Shown piece by piece: positions 1 through 5,169 of a DNA stretch of 5,169 nt. Source of the stretch: Alphaproteobacteria bacterium (GTDB lineage: Bacteria > Pseudomonadota > Alphaproteobacteria > Rhizobiales > Xanthobacteraceae); NCBI GenBank assembly GCA_005883115.1, contig VAZQ01000494.1, forward strand, positions 1 through 5,169, read 5' to 3'. Position numbers and translations under genes: made by a program. Positions within the stretch are counted from its first letter, which is position 1, and every line of letters starts with the position of its first letter. The notes beneath the pieces were generated by a model. The model saw nothing but the letters and a program-made list of their open reading frames with translations, ran no database searches and had not been told where the DNA came from.

Positions 1-1
1 C

Positions 2-415
2 GGAACACCGCAGCCGCAGCCGAGCGCGACGACCGCCCCACCGGCTGCCCCACCGTTGACACCAGGTGGCTCCTTTCTCGGCAACGCCGCAGCAGCCGCG
101 GCTGGCGTGATCGGCGGCTCACTCCTGCTGAGCGGCATCCGCTCCATGATGGGCCACCCGCAGGGCGCGCACGCCGCCTACGATCCGGCTGCGGGAGCGA
201 GTGGATCGTCGCCCTGGGGCGGCAGCGGCGGGGGCGAACTCGCCCGCGAGGCGGGGCTCCAAGATATCGGCGGCGGCGCGTCCTCTGGCGAGGACAGCGC
301 CGGCCGCAGCTATGGCGCGCTCGAGGACAAGGCCGGCGACGAGCATGATGACCAGGACGACGTCGACGACGGTGACTTGGGCTTTGACGGCGGCGGCGAT
401 GGCGAGGACGTGTGA
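2..415 (+). CDS. DUF2076 domain-containing protein, 3' part
   Basis: The reading frame is open from the first bases of the window and stops at TGA 413-415, so this is the C-terminal 137 residues of a longer protein whose start lies upstream. In order it shows a Pro/Ala/Gln-rich linker (about the first 18 residues), a Gly/Ala-rich hydrophobic stretch containing GGSFLGNAAAAAAGVIGGSL and then LLSGIRSMMG, a Gly/Ser-rich middle, and a strongly acidic tail (DEHDDQDDVDDGD, then Gly/Asp repeats) ending in Val. This order is what I know of DUF2076 proteins, common in Hyphomicrobiales and often labelled periplasmic ligand-binding sensor proteins without real functional proof. The hydrophobic stretch could be a membrane or glycine-zipper segment. 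The TTG at 56 is not a true start, because the same frame continues upstream. The gene converges on the MFS gene with a gap of only about 43 bp. Family assignment is fairly firm; function is unknown. Confidence 0.82.
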   Translation, partial: GTPQPQPSATTAPPAAPPLTPGGSFLGNAAAAAAGVIGGSLLLSGIRSMMGHPQGAHAAYDPAAGASGSSPWGGSGGGELAREAGLQDIGGGASSGEDSAGRSYGALEDKAGDEHDDQDDVDDGDLGFDGGGDGEDV

Positions 416-458
416 CCGTTAGGGCTGACGCAACGCGGCGATCTGTTTTTCCGATTCT

Positions 459-1685
459 CTAGGATGCGTCGTGCGATCCCGTCGTGTCGGCCAGCGACTT
501 CGGCCGGCGCACGGCGGCAAACGCGATCAATGATATCGCCGCGAAACTGGCGACGACGGCGAGCGCCGCCGGATCCGAGCTGCGCTCTACCACGAACGCG
601 AGCACCAGCGGCGCGATCGCTTGCATCACCAGATAGGGCCCGCCGATCCGGCCCATGAGATGCCCGTAGCCCGCGGCGCCGAACAGCGCGAGCGGTACAG
701 CGCCGCGCGCGATGGTGAGGAGCCCATTGGCCATTCCGAACATCACCGCGAAAGCTGCGGCCGCTGGAATGCTGAGCCCAAACAACGCGAGGAACGCGAA
801 AGCGGTGAGCAGCATGACGACCGCAAAGCGTGCGACGTAGAGCGGATGAATGCGGCGCGCGAATATGAGCTCGCAGATGCGCGAGGCAACCTGTGCCGGC
901 CCGAACAGCGCACCGATCGCGACCACGGTAGCCGCATCAATGCCCGCGCGGCCGAAGATTGCGAGCAGATGCGCAGAGAGACCGGACGGCACGAAGGCGT
1001 AGGCGGCAAACGCTGCCGCCACCAGCAGGAAAGGCCAACCGCGCGGTGGCAGAGCGAGGCTCGGCGTCGAGGTTGGCCGATCGAGCTGCGCCACCGTATC
1101 CGCGCGCGTGCGCGGCAAAGCAAAAGCATGCAGCGGGGCCGCGATAAGAGCGAGCACCGCGGCATAAACGACGTAGGTGCCCTGCCACCCGATGGTCTCA
1201 AGCAGAACATGGGTGGCCGGCCAGCTCACGGTCGAAGCGAATCCCCCGGCCAACGTGAGCGCGGTGATCGGGCCTCGTGCCCGAAGACCGAAGATGCGGC
1301 CGAGCGTGGCAAAGGCCGGATCGTAGAGGGTCGCGGCCGTTGCAACCCCGAGCAGCATCCAGACGGCGAGATAAGCAGCGGGATGCTCGACATAGACGAG
1401 CAGGGCAAGACCGAGCGCGCCGAGGAGCGATCCGATCGGCATGACCCAATGTCCGCCGTGGCGGTCGATCAAGCGACCGACACGCGGCGAGACGAGACCC
1501 GCCGTGAGCAGCGCCAGCGAAAAGCCGCCCATGGCAAAGCTCATTGACCAGCCGCGCTCATCCGCAATCAGCGGGACGGTCAAGACCGGTGGATAGAAAA
1601 TCGCACCCCAGGCCAAAATTTCGGTGACGCCGAGCACGAGGACGGCGCGCCAGGGGCCGGCGATCACGTCGCGCAGGGTCGGCAT
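459..1685 (-). CDS. MFS transporter, possible arsenical or drug exporter next to arsN2
   Basis: This encodes a polytopic inner-membrane permease of the major facilitator superfamily, 408 aa from ATG 1685 or 411 aa from an in-frame GTG at 1694. Numbering on the longer form, the first helices cover about residues 16-43 and 52-69. The MFS motif A follows in the 2-3 loop (G73-R-L-I-D77-R78-H-G80). A hydrophilic central loop (about 194-219, Arg/Asp/Pro-rich) divides the protein into two six-helix halves, and the tail is short and polar. Length and layout fit a 12-TM MFS member. Neither start has a clear Shine-Dalgarno; I prefer the ATG. It lies about 56 bp downstream of arsN2 on the same strand, so co-transcription is likely. 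From that neighbour I infer export of an arsenical, possibly like the ArsK-type MFS arsenite exporters of rhizobia, but the sequence alone does not show the substrate. Only one cysteine (C274) is present. It could equally be a general drug or metabolite exporter. Confidence 0.88.
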   Translation of the reverse strand: MPTLRDVIAGPWRAVLVLGVTEILAWGAIFYPPVLTVPLIADERGWSMSFAMGGFSLALLTAGLVSPRVGRLIDRHGGHWVMPIGSLLGALGLALLVYVEHPAAYLAVWMLLGVATAATLYDPAFATLGRIFGLRARGPITALTLAGGFASTVSWPATHVLLETIGWQGTYVVYAAVLALIAAPLHAFALPRTRADTVAQLDRPTSTPSLALPPRGWPFLLVAAAFAAYAFVPSGLSAHLLAIFGRAGIDAATVVAIGALFGPAQVASRICELIFARRIHPLYVARFAVVMLLTAFAFLALFGLSIPAAAAFAVMFGMANGLLTIARGAVPLALFGAAGYGHLMGRIGGPYLVMQAIAPLVLAFVVERSSDPAALAVVASFAAISLIAFAAVRRPKSLADTTGSHDAS

Positions 1686-1718
1686 GAGGGGCACTGCAGG
1701 CGAGAAAACCCAACCCTA

Positions 1719-1735
1719 GCACGGCGCAGCCGTGC
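1719..1735 (-). terminator. Short hairpin between arsN2 and the MFS gene (weak terminator or attenuator)
   Basis: A perfect 7-bp inverted repeat GCACGGC / GCCGTGC with a 3-nt loop lies just after the arsN2 stop. On the minus strand a TTTT run (complement of 1705-1708) follows only about 10 nt after the stem, which is too far for a classical intrinsic terminator. It may reduce read-through into the MFS gene, protect the arsN2 3' end, or do nothing. Confidence 0.35.
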
Positions 1736-1741
1736 GTCGAG

Positions 1742-2188
1742 CTAGCCGAGGCGCTTGACCATCGCCACTGCGCTCGCCGGGCAGAGCTCCGCGAATTGTC
1801 GGCTGCTGCGGACTGCCTGCGGCACGTCGCTGCGCGCGCAGGTCGCATAGCCGAGGCGCGCGAAGAAATCCGTGCCGGACGCGGTCAGAAGATAGATTGC
1901 ATGACACTTGAGCGCGCGCGCCTCCGTCTCGAGCATCGCCACCATCGCCGCTCCCATGCCTACCTGGCGCAGCGGCGGCAACGTCACCAGCGAGCGCAAC
2001 AGCGCATCCCGGCCGAAGATCTCGAGTCCGCCGAAGCCGACCGGCGTGCCCTCGATCGTCTCGAAGCGCCAGACCAAAACGCGTGCGTCGCCCAGATCAT
2101 CCGCCGGCAGCTTCGCCTTGACGAGCGCAGCCTTGATGCCATCCCGTTCCCAGGGAGCCATCGGTATCGCGACGAGCCGGCGCGTCAT
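1742..2188 (-). CDS. arsN2: ArsN2-type GNAT family N-acetyltransferase
   Basis: This is a 148-aa cytoplasmic GNAT acetyltransferase, expected to transfer acetyl from acetyl-CoA to a small amine substrate. The acetyl-CoA pyrophosphate-binding motif R/Q-x-x-G-x-G is visible as R74-Q-V-G77-M-G79, after the strand LLRSLVTL (63-70). The later motifs YLLTASGTDFFARLGY (99-114) and FAELCPASAVAM (132-143) are what I recognise as typical of the ArsN2 subfamily found in arsenic-resistance loci. The related ArsN1 enzymes acetylate the arsenical antibiotic arsinothricin and resemble phosphinothricin acetyltransferases; the true ArsN2 substrate is less clear. The frame is open far upstream, but ATG 2188 is chosen because AAGGGA stands 7 nt before it and the family N-terminus begins there. 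The MFS exporter gene follows on the same strand, and the lipoprotein gene ends 92 bp upstream. No ArsR-like gene is present. Confidence 0.85.
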   Translation of the reverse strand: MTRRLVAIPMAPWERDGIKAALVKAKLPADDLGDARVLVWRFETIEGTPVGFGGLEIFGRDALLRSLVTLPPLRQVGMGAAMVAMLETEARALKCHAIYLLTASGTDFFARLGYATCARSDVPQAVRSSRQFAELCPASAVAMVKRLG

Positions 2189-2195
2189 GACGGCA

Positions 2196-2201
2196 TCCCT
2201 T
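2196..2201 (-). promoter_or_regulatory. Ribosome binding site of arsN2
   Basis: The minus strand reads AAGGGA here, 7 nt before ATG 2188. It decides the start, since the open frame runs on for almost 200 codons upstream through the lipoprotein gene in another frame. Confidence 0.6.
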
Positions 2202-2280
2202 GCGCCGCGGCGGCAGACGACGTGCGTCGCTTGAGCCGCGCAGCTCGCTTGCTCGATGCGATTTGGATCAGCGGCCGCAA

Positions 2281-2796
2281 TCAGCGCGAGGGCTGAGCGC
2301 TCGCCTGCGCTGCGCGCGGCGCGCAACGCACAAAAATGCCGGTGCCGTAGCGGCCGTCGACCTCGGAATCGACGTACTTGAGGATCATCACTCGGCCGTC
2401 GAAGGAGACGATTTCTCGATCCTGCGCACCCGGCGTGCGTCCGGCAGGACCGATGTAGTCCCTGCCTGAGGTGCTGCCCTTGAGCCGAAGCTCCTGCAGC
2501 TCGCTGGAGTCGGCGAGATACATCATCACGCCGCCGTTGGCGCCCTGGCCGATCACGTAGGGCTGCTTGCACTGTCCGCGCGCATTGGCCTCGGTGCGCG
2601 CGCGATCTTCCGGCTTGTGATAGGCCGCGTATCCCCAACGGCCGACGATCTCGGTCGGCCGCACGCGCGCTGGCATCTCCGGTTCCGGCGGGGCGGAAGC
2701 GGCGACTTGCGGCGATGGCGTTGTGCTGCAGGCCGAGACTGCCAACGCCGACACCGCGGCGGCAAGGAACGACCAACTCAAACTGCGATTGCGCAT
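2281..2796 (-). CDS. Small conserved lipoprotein of unknown function
   Basis: This encodes a 171-aa protein with a lipoprotein signal peptide: positively charged start (R2, R4), hydrophobic core (about 8-20) and a lipobox V20-S-A-C23. After cleavage C23 would be lipidated. A Ser/Thr/Pro/Ala-rich linker follows (24-45), then a compact domain (about 48-159) with VGRWGYAAYH (51-60), an R/E-rich stretch with GQC76, GANGGVMMYLAD (85-96), DYIGP (113-117), DREIVSFDG (126-134) and RYGTGIFVRC (149-158). C76 and C158 are the only cysteines of the mature domain and could form a periplasmic disulfide. The tail is Ala/Gln/Ser-rich. I recognise the pattern as one recurring in hypothetical lipoproteins of Hyphomicrobiales, but no function is known to me. 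The protein has no aspartate +2 inner-membrane retention signal (S24), so an outer-membrane location is likely. ATG 2796 is supported by GAGGGA 9 nt upstream and by the signal peptide. It is divergent from groES and may be transcribed with arsN2 over a 92-bp gap. Confidence 0.82.
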   Translation of the reverse strand: MRNRSLSWSFLAAAVSALAVSACSTTPSPQVAASAPPEPEMPARVRPTEIVGRWGYAAYHKPEDRARTEANARGQCKQPYVIGQGANGGVMMYLADSSELQELRLKGSTSGRDYIGPAGRTPGAQDREIVSFDGRVMILKYVDSEVDGRYGTGIFVRCAPRAAQASAQPSR

Positions 2797-2805
2797 CGAC
2801 AATGT

Positions 2806-2811
2806 TCCCTC
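2806..2811 (-). promoter_or_regulatory. Ribosome binding site of the lipoprotein gene
   Basis: The minus strand reads GAGGGA 9 nt before ATG 2796. It fixes the start at the signal peptide, although the frame stays open for nearly 100 codons further upstream. Confidence 0.6.
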
Positions 2812-2984
2812 ACTTCTTCCGCCACACCGAGGTGCGAGCGCAAAAGACCCACCCACTTGTATCAACCGCATGGTTAACGAGATGCAATCGTGCGGACCTG
2901 TGAGACCCCGATCCGGGCGACGTTGGTCGCATGGTAGGGCCCGCCCAAGGCAGATGTGAGGCAGCCAGCCGCGGGAACTGGCCT

Positions 2985-3008
2985 CCGGCGTCGGTCGCGC
3001 AACGCCGG
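2985..3008. repeat. Inverted repeat in the intergenic region
   Basis: CCGGCGT (2985-2991) and ACGCCGG (3002-3008) form a perfect 7-bp inverted repeat around a 10-nt spacer. No T-run follows on either strand, so it is not a standard terminator. With this GC content it may be chance. Confidence 0.35.
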
Positions 3009-3176
3009 GCTTCATCGCACGCCCGCGCGGAGCTCGGCCAAACAGCAAAACTTTCATCTTTCGTGCGGCGATGACCAGCAACGAGACCGGGGAGCGCGGC
3101 GCACACTAGCGCGCGCGAAGGTGCTTCTCTTGGCTGGAGTTCCCTGAGGCGCGACTGAGGCTAACGTCCGCCGGTT

Positions 3177-3206
3177 CTTGACACGCCTTCCACGAGCCCT
3201 TATTTG
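3177..3206 (+). promoter_or_regulatory. groESL promoter: overlapping sigma-70 and RpoH (sigma-32) type elements
   Basis: TTGACA (3178-3183) and TATTTG (3201-3206) are separated by exactly 17 bp, a good housekeeping promoter with a perfect -35 and a fair -10. The same DNA reads CTTG (3177-3180), 18 bp, then CTTATTT (3199-3205), a full match to the alphaproteobacterial heat-shock pattern CTTG-N17/18-CYTATNT. Transcription is expected to begin around 3211-3214, directly before the CIRCE. From the family's known control I infer basal expression with RpoH induction and HrcA repression. Confidence 0.8.
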
Positions 3207-3217
3207 CACCGAGGCTT

Positions 3218-3244
3218 TTGGCACTCCATAATGTCGAGTGCTAA
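3218..3244 (+). promoter_or_regulatory. CIRCE element, HrcA repressor operator
   Basis: The arms TTGGCACTC (3218-3226) and GAGTGCTAA (3236-3244) flank a 9-nt spacer. This is the canonical CIRCE TTAGCACTC-N9-GAGTGCTAA with a single change (A to G at the third base of the left arm). HrcA is expected to bind it and repress groESL until heat or unfolded protein titrates the GroE-dependent HrcA. The position just after the predicted transcription start is normal. What is unusual is that the spacer contains the putative groES ATG (3231-3233). In RNA the changed base pairs as G-U, so a 9-bp stem can form. Confidence 0.93.
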
Positions 3245-3548
3245 CGGCTTGCCAGATAGCCCCAAGTTCCGCCCCCTGCACGACCGGGTGGTCGTCAAAC
3301 GCATCGGTGCCGAGGAAAAATCGAAGGGCGGCATCATCATTCCCGATACTGCCCAGGAGAAGCCGTCCCAGGGTGAGGTCATTGCGGTAGGCCCCGGTGG
3401 CCGCGACGAAACCGGCAAGGTCATCAAGCCCGACGTCAAGTCCGGGGACCGGGTGCTGTTCGGCAAGTGGTCGGGCACCGAGGTCAAGCTCGATGGCGAG
3501 GAGCTCCTCATCATGAAGGAGTCGGACATCATGGGCGTGATCGCTTGA
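3231..3548 (+). CDS. groES: Co-chaperonin GroES (Cpn10)
   Basis: GroES forms the heptameric lid that closes the GroEL cavity during ATP-driven folding in the cytoplasm. From ATG 3231 the product is 105 aa. The conserved Cpn10 start KFRPLHDRVVVKR is at 12-24, the mobile loop that contacts GroEL apical domains (GGIIIPDTAQEK) at 33-44, then VGPGGRD, GDRVLFGKWSGTEV and the end LIMKESDIMGVIA. All core motifs are intact and rhizobial in type. The start is uncertain. Relatives usually begin within a few residues of KFRPLHDR, whereas here 11 extra residues (MSSANGLPDSP) precede it. ATG 3231 lies inside the CIRCE spacer without a Shine-Dalgarno. The in-frame TTG at 3249 would give 99 aa, nearer the family length, but has only a weak GAG-type signal before it. 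An earlier in-frame TTG (3204) lies inside the -10 and is excluded. groEL follows after 42 bp, forming the usual operon. Confidence 0.96.
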   Translation: MSSANGLPDSPKFRPLHDRVVVKRIGAEEKSKGGIIIPDTAQEKPSQGEVIAVGPGGRDETGKVIKPDVKSGDRVLFGKWSGTEVKLDGEELLIMKESDIMGVIA

Positions 3549-3577
3549 CGTCGATTCACGCCGATAAACAACCCAAT

Positions 3578-3581
3578 GGAG
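3578..3581 (+). promoter_or_regulatory. Ribosome binding site of groEL
   Basis: GGAG stands 9 nt before ATG 3591. It contrasts with groES, which has no recognisable site, and suggests groEL is independently and well translated from the shared mRNA. Confidence 0.6.
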
Positions 3582-3590
3582 TGACTTGAA

Positions 3591-5169
<1,579 letters not shown>

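Larger units (their letters stand above)
2797..3176. other. Intergenic region between the divergent lipoprotein and groES genes
   Basis: I find no convincing gene in this stretch. The open frames here give low-complexity Arg/Ala-rich products with no recognisable motif and no good ribosome binding site. It must contain the lipoprotein promoter, but no strong -35/-10 pair stands out on the minus strand. The only structured elements seen are a 7-bp inverted repeat (2985-3008) and two CTGAGGC copies 11 bp apart (3144-3161) just upstream of the groES promoter. A small regulatory RNA cannot be excluded by eye. Confidence 0.6.

Noticed and set aside
416..458. Bidirectional terminator between the convergent DUF2076 and MFS genes
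   Set aside because: There is a T5 run at 446-450, but only a 4-bp stem (CGTT/AACG) can be drawn and it is not adjacent to it.
621..1547. A 308-codon plus-strand open frame opposite the MFS gene
   Set aside because: The product is Arg/Glu/Gln-rich with no motif, the typical antisense of a hydrophobic membrane protein gene. The minus-strand MFS frame is clearly the real one.
1742..2776. Extending the arsN2 frame upstream to 344 codons as a fusion with the lipoprotein region
   Set aside because: The upstream part is an Arg-rich out-of-frame reading of the lipoprotein gene. The GNAT start at 2188 has a good ribosome binding site.
2858..2887. Possible lipoprotein promoter on the minus strand, TTGCAT then GATACA with an 18-bp spacer
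   Set aside because: The -10 matches consensus at only three of six positions, so it cannot be separated from chance, though its position is reasonable.
2956..3147. A 63-codon plus-strand open frame in the intergenic region
   Set aside because: The product is Arg/Ala-rich without motif, no convincing ribosome binding site precedes it, and it overlaps the repeats upstream of the groESL promoter.

Overview
The window looks like a chromosomal segment from a high-GC alphaproteobacterium, most likely of the order Hyphomicrobiales (Bradyrhizobium/Xanthobacteraceae-like). The evidence is a GroES/GroEL pair of rhizobial type, a CIRCE (HrcA) operator combined with an alphaproteobacterial RpoH-type promoter, a DUF2076 protein and a small lipoprotein of a kind I associate with this order. 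No mobile element, tRNA, rRNA or CRISPR array is visible.

Layout from left to right. Positions 2-415 (+) hold the 3' end of a DUF2076-family gene with a glycine/alanine-rich membrane-like segment and an acidic Asp/Gly tail. It converges on a minus-strand block read from right to left: a lipoprotein of unknown function (2796-2281), an ArsN2-type GNAT acetyltransferase (2188-1742) and a 12-TM-type MFS permease (1685 or 1694 to 459). The last two lie about 50 bp apart and probably form a small arsenic-related or antimetabolite-related unit, an acetyltransferase plus an exporter. No ArsR regulator, arsenate reductase or other ars gene is visible. A gene-free stretch of about 430 bp (2797-3230) separates this block from the divergent groES-groEL operon (3231 to the window end, groEL truncated).

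The heat-shock control region is the most informative part. A near-consensus -35 (TTGACA) and a TATTTG -10 spaced by 17 bp overlap a full match to the alphaproteobacterial RpoH pattern CTTG-N18-CYTATNT. A CIRCE element follows immediately. The only ATG that fits the groES frame lies inside the 9-nt spacer of that CIRCE, with no Shine-Dalgarno in front of it. The operator, the 5' leader and the first codons of groES are therefore fused. In RNA the two CIRCE arms can pair over all 9 positions (one G-U), which puts the AUG in the hairpin loop. This compact arrangement is the best candidate in the window for something unusual.

I see no evidence for a wholly new multi-gene system. The other points of interest are the arsN2-MFS pairing, the uncharacterised lipoprotein and a few small repeats or hairpins in the intergenic DNA.
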